Shown here one piece after another: positions 57,056-64,000 of a DNA stretch of 64,000 nt. Numbering within the stretch: the first letter of the stretch is position 1; every line of letters begins with the position of its first letter. Source of the stretch: Sediminihaliea albiluteola. Its GTDB lineage: Bacteria; Pseudomonadota; Gammaproteobacteria; Pseudomonadales; Halieaceae. The notes under the pieces are model-generated. The model ran no database searches and had not been told where the DNA came from. It saw only the letters and a list, made by a program, of their open reading frames with translations. The DNA is taken from NCBI RefSeq assembly GCF_014077625.1, contig NZ_JACFXU010000018.1, forward strand, positions 186,001 to 250,000, given 5' to 3'. A program made the translations under genes and the position numbers.

Positions 57056-57571
57056 TCACTTAGGGAGTGAGACTTCCATTAAAGGCAGCTCATCGGGCAT
57101 ACCACCTAAGGCCACCGCACAGCGCGAAAAGGTATTAAACAGTAGCAAGGCCAGCGATAAATGAACCAATTCCTCCGTGCTAAACTCAGCGACGAGCTCG
57201 GCTTTTAAGCTTTCACTCATCGCAGTGGGTGCATCTAGGTACTGGTCAGTAAAGGCCAACAGCAGCTTTTCGCGCCTGCTCAGATCACTGTGCTGATAAT
57301 TGTCGTCAATTTGCTGAATCATAGCCTCGCTTAGCCCAGCTTCTTTCGCGATATCGTAGCGTGCATTGCGACAGAACACACAGTTGACCTTGCGCGCGTT
57401 GCGCAAGCGAACCATTTCAAGTTGAGCTGGATTCAGAGGGCCTTCTTGCCATACCTTGCGAGATAGAGGGATATATTGATCGAGGATATCGGGCACCAGG
57501 CCCAGGGCGGAATCTCTGACAGGGTCGCCATGTCCGCCAGATGCTGCTTGGACGCGTGGTGTAGCGCTCAT
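57056..57571 (-). CDS. Carboxymuconolactone decarboxylase (AhpD-like) family protein, CxxC form
   Basis: 171 residues, all-helical. The AhpD-type redox motif is C64-V-F-C67. The His usually found four residues after the second Cys is Arg here. CxxC members act as alkylhydroperoxidase or disulfide reductase partners. A GGAG ribosome-binding site lies inside the upstream gene, whose stop overlaps this ATG (ATGA), so translation is coupled. Specific substrate unknown. Confidence 0.75.
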   Translation of the reverse strand: MSATPRVQAASGGHGDPVRDSALGLVPDILDQYIPLSRKVWQEGPLNPAQLEMVRLRNARKVNCVFCRNARYDIAKEAGLSEAMIQQIDDNYQHSDLSRREKLLLAFTDQYLDAPTAMSESLKAELVAEFSTEELVHLSLALLLFNTFSRCAVALGGMPDELPLMEVSLPK

Positions 57572-58026
57572 GATGATACTCCTTCGCAGGTACTAGTCAG
57601 CCCCCAGAGCTGAGTGAGTCGAGTCAGGCCATAAAACAGGCCAAGTGCCTCAATTAATGCAACAAGCCCCGCCTCACCGTAAGCCTTTTTTACCGCGTCT
57701 GCTTGTTCATCGCTGATAGCCTGAGGGTCCATGGTGTAGATCTCAGTGAAAGCTAGGCAAGCCTGTTGCGCTTCATTAAAGAGCGCGCTGGTCGGCCAGT
57801 TTTGCAAGGCCTCGCGCTGTGCTGGGGGAATAGCTAACTCTTCACGCTGCCATTCCAGTTCACAGCGGTGCAGTTGGGCGATGCGCAGCCTACAGAGCTC
57901 CAGTGTCTGTGCCGGTATTTCTTTCAGTTGCCAGAGTGTGGCATAAAGTGCATTGAAGCCTGCCTGGTAGTTGGGCAGATTTGCCAGCACCTCATCACGA
58001 GTAGCTGCATTGTTGAGCCAAGCCAT
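57568..58026 (-). CDS. Carboxymuconolactone decarboxylase-like protein lacking the CxxC
   Basis: 152 residues, same helical fold as its neighbour (TLELCRLRIAQLHRCELEW). Only C55 of the motif remains; the second Cys position is Glu58. It therefore cannot do dithiol chemistry as AhpD does. AGGAGG precedes the ATG. Coupled to the CxxC-bearing gene, suggesting a heteromeric partner or regulatory subunit; this is inference. Confidence 0.7.
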   Translation of the reverse strand: MAWLNNAATRDEVLANLPNYQAGFNALYATLWQLKEIPAQTLELCRLRIAQLHRCELEWQREELAIPPAQREALQNWPTSALFNEAQQACLAFTEIYTMDPQAISDEQADAVKKAYGEAGLVALIEALGLFYGLTRLTQLWGLTSTCEGVSS

Positions 58027-58092
58027 GGGCAGTGCTCCTCCTTTGTTGTTTGAATTTAAATGATTGCCTGCATCAGCTTAGTGGCGCTGCAA

Positions 58093-59652
58093 CTAAATGG
58101 CTCCTGCACTGGGCTCTGCTGCCTTAGCGGCAGCCGATGATGGCAGTGTAGGAGGGCGGTGGTAGAGCGAATAAAGGATGCGATCCAAGACGCCTTGGCC
58201 GTTCCAAGCCGGGTTGTTGTTAACCATGGCCACGATAGCCCAATGGGTGTCTTTGTCATCGCGACTGTAGCCAGCGATGGAACGAACATTCTCCAGCGAG
58301 CCGGTTTTAATTCTGCCTAAGCCTTGAAGGCCAGTATTGCGCAGCCGTTTTGCCATCGTGCCATCAAGGGCAATGATAGGCATAGAAGCTAATAGATCCG
58401 ATGCATAGGGGCTGTTCCAGGCCTGCTGCAGAATCTCCACACCTTGGCGTGCCGTCATGCGGCTGTTGCGGCTCAGGCCTGAGCCGTTTTCAATAACTAG
58501 GCCTTTGCTGTCGATGCCTTTGGCTTGCAGCCAGTGATGAATCGCTTCGATGCCGGCTACTCTGTCATCCTTGGCCTGCTCTCCGCCGAGTTCTGCACCG
58601 ATAGTCAGTAACATTTGGCGAGCCATGACATTAGAACTCCATTTGTTGATATCGCGTACCATCGTGGCCAGATCGGGGGAGCGGCTGCGCAGCAGCAAGG
58701 TGGCTTGGTCTGGGCTGCTTGCTAGTGAGTCCTGTCCTTCGACGGTAATACCGTGGGATGCCAAGACATGGCGTATCAATAGAGCTGAATAGCGAGGCTG
58801 AGAAAGTAAAGACAGATAGGAGCTGACTTGGCAGCCCTTTGGTAGCTGGCCGCTAATTCGCAGAGTAATTGGGCCCTTTTCTTTGGCCTCAGGCTGCCAT
58901 TTTAGTGCAGTGCTGCTGGGGCAAGCTCCGCCCGCGCTTATTTTTACTTGGTTGTCGATCTCGATGCCCGGTAGCGCTGGAGTGACCCAAGCCTGGACCC
59001 CGCGCTGGTCTGCATTTACTTGGAACTGCAATAGATTCAGGTTGGTGAGGTAGGCTGATGGCTCTACCAAAAATGCTGCAAAGGGGTTGTCACCCTTATC
59101 GTCAAAGGGCGGGGCTGTGGTAATCATTTTGAAGTGAGAGCCGTCTAGTACTAGGTCTCCTGTTATGCGGGTGATTCCCTTGCCGCGAAGTTCACCGAGG
59201 GATCGCCACAATCGCTCAATAGTCAGTTTAGGGTCTCCGCCAAAACGCACATATAAGTTGCCCTCAAGGCGCTCTCCACGCAGCTCTCCATCGCTTAGAA
59301 AGTCGGTGTTCCAATGAAAGTTGGGGCCGAGTAACTCCAGAGCAGCGTAGGTAGTGACAAGTTTCATGATGGAAGCGGGCACCATTGGCTTATCGGCATC
59401 AACAAACTGCGCCTTGCCGGGACCACTTAGTGGCACCGCGGCCAAGCTAAGCGCTTGATCACTGCCGAGCAGGCCTTTGGCATAGGCGGTGATTTCTTGC
59501 GCCCAAGGGTCAGTGTCGGCCGGAATACTGTTTGCTTGAGCTGCCGCGCTGAGCTGAGAGGAAGCGAGCAAAGCTGTGAGCAGCAGAGCCCAGAGTCCAG
59601 GCTGGCGCAGCTTTAAAAAGCCTTTGTTATAAATAAGTGTGATCTTTGACAT
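58093..59652 (-). CDS. dacB: D-alanyl-D-alanine carboxypeptidase/endopeptidase (PBP4)
   Basis: 519 residues. A signal peptide ends near AAAQA (residue 40). Penicillin-binding motifs are S94-I-M-K97, SSN (start of KWSSNVMARQM) and KTGS. The long insert between the first two motifs is typical of class C PBP4. It trims or cleaves peptidoglycan cross-links in the periplasm. Divergent from the MAPEG gene. Confidence 0.93.
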   Translation of the reverse strand: MSKITLIYNKGFLKLRQPGLWALLLTALLASSQLSAAAQANSIPADTDPWAQEITAYAKGLLGSDQALSLAAVPLSGPGKAQFVDADKPMVPASIMKLVTTYAALELLGPNFHWNTDFLSDGELRGERLEGNLYVRFGGDPKLTIERLWRSLGELRGKGITRITGDLVLDGSHFKMITTAPPFDDKGDNPFAAFLVEPSAYLTNLNLLQFQVNADQRGVQAWVTPALPGIEIDNQVKISAGGACPSSTALKWQPEAKEKGPITLRISGQLPKGCQVSSYLSLLSQPRYSALLIRHVLASHGITVEGQDSLASSPDQATLLLRSRSPDLATMVRDINKWSSNVMARQMLLTIGAELGGEQAKDDRVAGIEAIHHWLQAKGIDSKGLVIENGSGLSRNSRMTARQGVEILQQAWNSPYASDLLASMPIIALDGTMAKRLRNTGLQGLGRIKTGSLENVRSIAGYSRDDKDTHWAIVAMVNNNPAWNGQGVLDRILYSLYHRPPTLPSSAAAKAAEPSAGAI

Positions 59653-59811
59653 ACTGAAGCTCTGTGACTCCGATCCAGTAAAGCATTAGCGGGGCGAACA
59701 ACTTACACAGGGGCAGTGTAGCGTGAATCTCTGTGGCTAGCATTCAATGGCGCTGACTTGATAACTGCTGGAAAAAGAGCTCGAAAAAAAGCATCAATGG
59801 GAGAGAAGGTA

Positions 59812-60219
59812 ATGGCGTGGGTTGATTTGTATAGCAGTACGATTTTGGCCGTGGGTTTGATGGGGCTGACTTTATTGCTGCAAATGATAGTGGTGGGAGT
59901 GGCTGGGATGAAGGCCAAGCACAGGCCAGGCTACCCAATAGAACCGGATCATCAGAGCTTTTTATTCCGCGCGACGCGGGCACAAGCCAACAGTAATGAA
60001 AGCATCGCTATTTTCATTCTGCTGGTGCTGTTTGGCATGCTCTCTAGTGCTAACCCGAGTTATTTGGGCAATCTAGCATTGTTAACTGTTGTCGGGCGCA
60101 TCGCGCACATGCTGTTTTACTATATTGGTGTGGGCCTGGCACGCAGTATGGCCTTTGCAGTAACGCTGTTTGGCCTCTTAGGCATGGCATTATTGAGCAT
60201 GAGTGCCTGGTTGACTTAA
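59812..60219 (+). CDS. MAPEG family membrane protein
   Basis: 135 residues with four membrane helices. FLFRATRAQANSNESIAIFILLVL contains the Arg and Asn/Glu residues conserved in MAPEG proteins (glutathione-dependent or related membrane enzymes). The ATG at 59812 is chosen because GAGAGAAGG lies just upstream and it gives the usual family length; a TTG 54 bases earlier and the ATG at 59797 are also in frame. Activity unknown. Confidence 0.78.
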   Translation: MAWVDLYSSTILAVGLMGLTLLLQMIVVGVAGMKAKHRPGYPIEPDHQSFLFRATRAQANSNESIAIFILLVLFGMLSSANPSYLGNLALLTVVGRIAHMLFYYIGVGLARSMAFAVTLFGLLGMALLSMSAWLT

Positions 60220-60445
60220 AAAATAGTCCACTGGCGCTGCCAGGGGGCTTTCCGCTAGTGCCTTAACTGTGGATAATCAGCGCCCTCTAAGCGCCGAGCC
60301 TATTCAGGCACGCTCCGCTATTTGAACAGGCTTCACTTCGGTGGCTCTGTTTTGCGTTATCGGAGCTAGAACCCTATAGTCAACTTAACGGAACGCAGCG
60401 TCAGTGCTGTGCAGGCCGTTGCACATTCACTCATCAGGCAAGTTT

Positions 60446-61363
60446 ATGAAAATCGGTATTCTTTCAAGGAATCGCAACCTTTACTCCACTCGTCGACTGG
60501 TTGAAGAGGCCAGCGCCCGTGATCATGAGGTGCGAGTCATCGATGTGCTTAAGTGCTACATGAATATCACCGCCAATGAGCCCACGGTGCACTATCAGCG
60601 CTCGGCAAAAACGGTAGAGTCACTGTCTTTTGATGCTGTGATTCCTCGTATTGGCGCGAGCATCACTTTTTATGGTTGCGCTGTCTTACGTCAATTTGAG
60701 GTCAGTCAGACCTACTCCATTAACGAGTCAATTGCGATCACTCGCTCGCGGGATAAGCTGCGAGCCCACCAGTTGCTCGCTCGGCGTGGCATTGGCCAGC
60801 CGGTAACCGCTTATGCGCACTCCGCTCGCGCGACAGACCATTTGATACAGTCGGTTGGTGGCGCGCCACTGATCCTCAAACTAACCAATAGTACTCACGG
60901 CAACGGTGTGCTCTTGGCGGAAACAAAAAAAGCTGCTGAAGCATTAATTAATGCCTTTCGCGGTATTGGCTCTGATTTTCTGGTGCAAGAATTTATTAAA
61001 GAGGCCGGTGGCTCTGACATCCGCTGTTTTGTGGTGGGCGATAAGGTAATTGCCGCGATGCAGCGCAAAGCTGCCAAGGGTGAATATCGCTCTAACCTAC
61101 ATCGCGGCGGCTCTGCCGAAGTGATTAAACTGCGCCCGGATGAGCGGCGCTTGGCGATAAAGGCGGCGAAAGTTATGGGACTGGATCTGGCCGGGGTCGA
61201 TATTCTGCGCTCAGCTCATGGGCCATTGGTGATTGAGGTCAATTCATCGCCGGGTTTAGAAGGTATTGAGGCGGCCACGGGCATTAATGTGGCGGGAAAA
61301 ATTATCGAGTATATCGAGAAAGACTCCCAAGCCGGTCCCAATAAACCCAAGGGTCGCGGTTAA
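60446..61363 (+). CDS. rimK: Ribosomal protein S6--L-glutamate ligase RimK
   Basis: 305 residues, standard RimK length. [17 protein letters not shown] opens the preATP-grasp domain; ATP-grasp motifs include [31 protein letters not shown] and [14 protein letters not shown]. Adds glutamates to the C-terminus of ribosomal protein S6 in E. coli. The ATG at 60446 is preferred over one 42 bases earlier because it gives the conserved N-terminus. Followed after 18 bases by the DUF202 gene. Confidence 0.9.
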   Translation: MKIGILSRNRNLYSTRRLVEEASARDHEVRVIDVLKCYMNITANEPTVHYQRSAKTVESLSFDAVIPRIGASITFYGCAVLRQFEVSQTYSINESIAITRSRDKLRAHQLLARRGIGQPVTAYAHSARATDHLIQSVGGAPLILKLTNSTHGNGVLLAETKKAAEALINAFRGIGSDFLVQEFIKEAGGSDIRCFVVGDKVIAAMQRKAAKGEYRSNLHRGGSAEVIKLRPDERRLAIKAAKVMGLDLAGVDILRSAHGPLVIEVNSSPGLEGIEAATGINVAGKIIEYIEKDSQAGPNKPKGRG

Positions 61364-61381
61364 GCGCTAAGTGGCCTGCAG

Positions 61382-61729
61382 ATGGCCTATCTGAAAGACC
61401 CGCGGGTCTACTATGCTATTGAGCGCACCTACCTCGCGTGGGTGCGTACCCAGCTATCCATTCTGGCGCTGGCTCTGCTGATTAAAAAATTCGGTATCGA
61501 AGATTTACCGGCTGGTGATTCGCGCGTGTTAGCCGAAACGGCCTTGTTAGTGCTCTGTGCCTTAGTGGTGCTGATGTCGGTAGTATCCTTTTGGCTGTGC
61601 AGGTCGTCGGTGCGAGCGCTGGGGGCAGAGGAAATTCCCTCGACATCCGCTGCAGCGGTACTCTATGCCAGTGGTTTGGTAGTGATCGTACTCAACATAT
61701 TAATTAGTCTTGTGGTGGCAGTGATTTAA
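61382..61729 (+). CDS. DUF202 (YidH-like) membrane protein
   Basis: 115 residues. ERTYLAWVRTQLSILALALLIKKFG is the DUF202 signature, and three membrane helices fill most of the protein. Members occur in bacteria and fungi with no firm function. Probably co-transcribed with rimK. Confidence 0.8.
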   Translation: MAYLKDPRVYYAIERTYLAWVRTQLSILALALLIKKFGIEDLPAGDSRVLAETALLVLCALVVLMSVVSFWLCRSSVRALGAEEIPSTSAAAVLYASGLVVIVLNILISLVVAVI

Positions 61730-61849
61730 GGCAGGGTAGGTCTTGGATGCTTTAGGAAATTTGCTTTATTGCCATTAGTCTAGGTACTGTTAGCGCTCAG
61801 GCAGCGATATGAAGTCGCCGTAAACACAGCTAATAAAAGAGAAAATATT

Positions 61850-62137
61850 ATGGCTAACGAGGGATATCACGAACCGATAGATGAGTTGAGCGATGCCACC
61901 CGCGACATGCATCGCGCAATTACTTCATTAATGGAAGAGCTGGAAGCTGTTGACTGGTATAACCAGCGAGTAGATGCTTGCAAGGATGAAGAGCTCAGAC
62001 GAATTCTGGAGCATAACCGCGATGAGGAAAAAGAGCACGCGGCGATGACTCTGGAGTGGATCAGACGTCAAGATCCAATTTTTGACGCTGAACTGAAGGA
62101 ATTTTTGTTTAGCGATAAGCCGATAGCCCATAAGTAA
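61850..62137 (+). CDS. Encapsulated-ferritin-type protein (EncFtn), stand-alone
   Basis: 95 residues, two-helix half-ferritin. Ferroxidase ligands match EncFtn of Rhodospirillum rubrum: Glu30, Glu60 and His63 (motifs MEELEAVDWYNQR and HNRDEEKEHAAM), with entry-site residues Glu29, Glu32, Trp36 and Tyr37. EncFtn forms an annular decamer that oxidises Fe(II) and normally passes iron into an encapsulin shell. Here the protein ends soon after the fold (FSDKPIAHK) without the C-terminal cargo-loading peptide, and no encapsulin gene follows. Iron oxidation is likely; the storage arrangement is unknown. Confidence 0.88.
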   Translation: MANEGYHEPIDELSDATRDMHRAITSLMEELEAVDWYNQRVDACKDEELRRILEHNRDEEKEHAAMTLEWIRRQDPIFDAELKEFLFSDKPIAHK

Positions 62138-62159
62138 CTGAGCTATCAACACTTTCAAT

Positions 62160-62182
62160 CGAAGGAGCCTTGTGCTCCTTCG
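62160..62182 (+). terminator. Hairpin after EncFtn gene
   Basis: Perfect 9-bp arms CGAAGGAGC/GCTCCTTCG with a 5-base loop, 23 bases after the stop. No T-run, so termination efficiency is doubtful; it may instead stabilise the EncFtn mRNA end. Confidence 0.5.
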
Positions 62183-62215
62183 TGCCAATTAGTGACTAGC
62201 ATACGAGGTGATGTA

Positions 62216-64000
62216 GTGAAAAAACTAGCTCAAGCAGTAGCACTGGCCAGTGTGAGTGCTCTGTTTTTGTCAGCCTGCTCAAAAGAGGCGGAGCAGCCCC
62301 AACAGCAGCAGCCTGTTTCAGAGTCCACCCCAGTAGCGGCGCTTGAGCCCGCTGTTGATAGCGCAGAGGTAGCCGAGGCTTTCCGCGCTTTTTTGGCTGA
62401 GAATTACGCGGTTGATATGGCCCGTTCGCCACTGACGGCGAGTTATCGCGGTATTAAAATCAATAACGACAAGTGGGATTCGGCTGCAGAAGCTAGTCAG
62501 CAAGAGAGCCGCAACATCCTCGAGCAACGGCTGAAAGATTTAGCGCGTTTTGATCGCGCCGCCTTGAGTGAGTCAGAGCAGCTTTCCTATGACCTATACA
62601 AGCTCGACCTAGAGCGGCAGATTGCGAGTGATGAGTTCCGCCACCACAAATTTGTGATTCATCAGTTTCGCGGTCCCCACACGATGGTGGCCAGTAGCTT
62701 GATTAATATACACCGGGTTGGCAGTGTCAAGGATGCCCAAGATTACATTGTTCGCCTAAATAATGTTTCGACGCTCTTTGCCGAAGTCATTGAGCAGCTG
62801 GAAATTCGCGAAAGCAAAAACTTGCTGCTGGCAGATTGGCAATACCCGCAAATGGTGCAGTCTTCGAAGAATATTATCAGTGGAGCACCCTTTGATGACT
62901 CCGGTGAAGACTCCACAATCTGGGATGATTTTCAGTCCAAGGTGGCGGCCCTGGATGTGAGCGATAGCGAGCGTGAGCAATTATTAAGTGATGCTCGCAA
63001 AGCACTAGTCGACGTCGTCAAGCCAGCTTATGAGCAGCTGATTGCGGCATTAGAGCAGCAGGCAGAAAAGGCCTCTGGCGATGACGGTGTGTGGAAGTTT
63101 AAGGACGGCGAGGCCTTTTATGCTGAGCGCTTAAATTGGTTTACCACGACAGATCTGAGTGCTGATGAAATACATGATATTGGCCTGCAAGAAGTGGCGC
63201 GTATTCATGAAGAAATGAAGTCGATCAAGCAGCAAGTTGGCTTCGAGGGCAGCCTCAGTGATTTCTTTGTTTTCATGCGTGAAGATCCGCGCTTTTACTA
63301 CCCCACTACGGATGAGGGGCGCGAGCAGTATTTAGCGGAAGCCACGGCCCTGATTGAAATTATGCGCGAGCGGCTGCCGGAGCAATTTGGAGTGCTGCCC
63401 AAGGCTGAGTTGATTGTGAAGCGGGTTGAGCCCTTCCGCGAGCAGTCCGCCGGTAAGGCCTTCTATCAGGGACCGCCACCGGATGGCTCACGCCCAGGTA
63501 TTTACTACGCCAACCTGTACAACATGGCAGATATGCCGAAATACCAAATGGAGGCCCTGGCTTATCACGAAGGCGTGCCGGGCCACCATATGCAGCGAGC
63601 GATTTCAGTGGAGCTGGATGGTATTCCGGAGTTCCAAAAGTACGCGAGCTTTACTGCTTACACCGAGGGCTGGGGCTTGTATACCGAGCAGCTCCCCAAA
63701 GAGATGGGCTTTTATGAAGATCCATACTCTGACTTTGGCCGTTTGGCGATGGAGTTATGGCGCGCCTGCCGCCTGGTGGTCGACACCGGTATTCACAGCA
63801 AACGCTGGACACGAGAAGAGGCGATCGATTATCTAGTTGAAAACACGCCCAACTCACTTGGCGATTCAACCAAGGCGATTGAACGCTATATCGCGATGCC
63901 AGGGCAGGCGACCGCCTACTTGATTGGCAAGCTGAAAATTGTTGAGCTGCGTGAAAAAGCACGTGAGGCGATGGGCGAGCGTTTTGATATTCGTCAGTTC
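62216..64000 (+). CDS. DUF885 family lipoprotein, putative metallopeptidase (3' partial)
   Basis: 595 codons without a stop to the window end. GTG start with GAGGTG upstream. Signal peptide with lipobox LSAC (SACSKEAEQ), then a Gln/Pro-rich linker. The helical DUF885 domain follows, with AYHEGVPGHHMQ near residue 455, an HExxxGHH-type zinc site reminiscent of gluzincins, and a downstream Glu in YTEGWGLYTEQ. Predicted envelope-anchored zinc hydrolase or peptidase; substrate unknown. Not clearly linked to the EncFtn gene. Confidence 0.85.
   Translation, partial: MKKLAQAVALASVSALFLSACSKEAEQPQQQQPVSESTPVAALEPAVDSAEVAEAFRAFLAENYAVDMARSPLTASYRGIKINNDKWDSAAEASQQESRNILEQRLKDLARFDRAALSESEQLSYDLYKLDLERQIASDEFRHHKFVIHQFRGPHTMVASSLINIHRVGSVKDAQDYIVRLNNVSTLFAEVIEQLEIRESKNLLLADWQYPQMVQSSKNIISGAPFDDSGEDSTIWDDFQSKVAALDVSDSEREQLLSDARKALVDVVKPAYEQLIAALEQQAEKASGDDGVWKFKDGEAFYAERLNWFTTTDLSADEIHDIGLQEVARIHEEMKSIKQQVGFEGSLSDFFVFMREDPRFYYPTTDEGREQYLAEATALIEIMRERLPEQFGVLPKAELIVKRVEPFREQSAGKAFYQGPPPDGSRPGIYYANLYNMADMPKYQMEALAYHEGVPGHHMQRAISVELDGIPEFQKYASFTAYTEGWGLYTEQLPKEMGFYEDPYSDFGRLAMELWRACRLVVDTGIHSKRWTREEAIDYLVENTPNSLGDSTKAIERYIAMPGQATAYLIGKLKIVELREKAREAMGERFDIRQF

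Overview
The window is chromosomal DNA from a gammaproteobacterium. The block murJ-ribF-ileS-lspA-fkpB-ispH, then minor pilins and pilE, then pilR/pilS, follows the order known from Pseudomonas. The E. coli-like PyrB, class I fumarase, SbcB, BamD, RluD, ClpB and IlvIH also fit. A marine cellvibrionalean relative (Spongiibacteraceae/Halieaceae type) is my guess, but this is inference from gene content and not a phylogeny. I saw no rRNA, tRNA, CRISPR array, insertion sequence or integrase.

Region 1 (1-11.9 kb) is accessory. It holds two methyltransferases, two sulfotransferases, an AmpG-like MFS permease, two paralogous family 2 glycosyltransferases, a lipoprotein sulfatase, two phytanoyl-CoA dioxygenase-type oxygenases and an acyltransferase 3 protein. 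Together they look like a locus that builds and decorates a surface glycan or glycolipid; its product is unknown.

Region 2 (11.9-23.6 kb) is housekeeping: an alkyltransferase-like DNA repair protein, a DUF481 outer-membrane protein, FxsA, GroES-GroEL behind a CIRCE operator, a PuuD-like membrane protein, a coiled-coil membrane protein, class I fumarase, exonuclease I, PyrB and MurJ.

Region 3 (23.6-39 kb) runs ribF-ileS-lspA-fkpB-ispH, then fimT/pilV/pilW/pilX/pilY1/pilE (type IV pilus priming and adhesin tip), facing the pilS-pilR two-component system.

Region 4 (39-51 kb) has nadE, bamD, rluD-pgeF, clpB behind an RpoH-type promoter, a DUF4124 protein and ilvIH. The ilvIH leader contains mutually exclusive hairpins that look like an attenuator. 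A long RimK-like ATP-grasp protein follows.

Region 5 (51-64 kb) starts with a divergent pair that could remove and add protein acetyl groups (a deacetylase-family protein and a Pat-type acetyltransferase). It continues with a CBS-domain protein, ilvE, two overlapping carboxymuconolactone-decarboxylase-like genes, dacB, a MAPEG protein, rimK, a DUF202 protein, a stand-alone encapsulated-ferritin-type protein (EncFtn) with no encapsulin in view, and a DUF885 lipoprotein cut by the window end.

The least expected items are the solitary EncFtn lacking a cargo-loading tail, the sulfation/desulfation glycan locus, the ilvI leader and the Pat/deacetylase pair.
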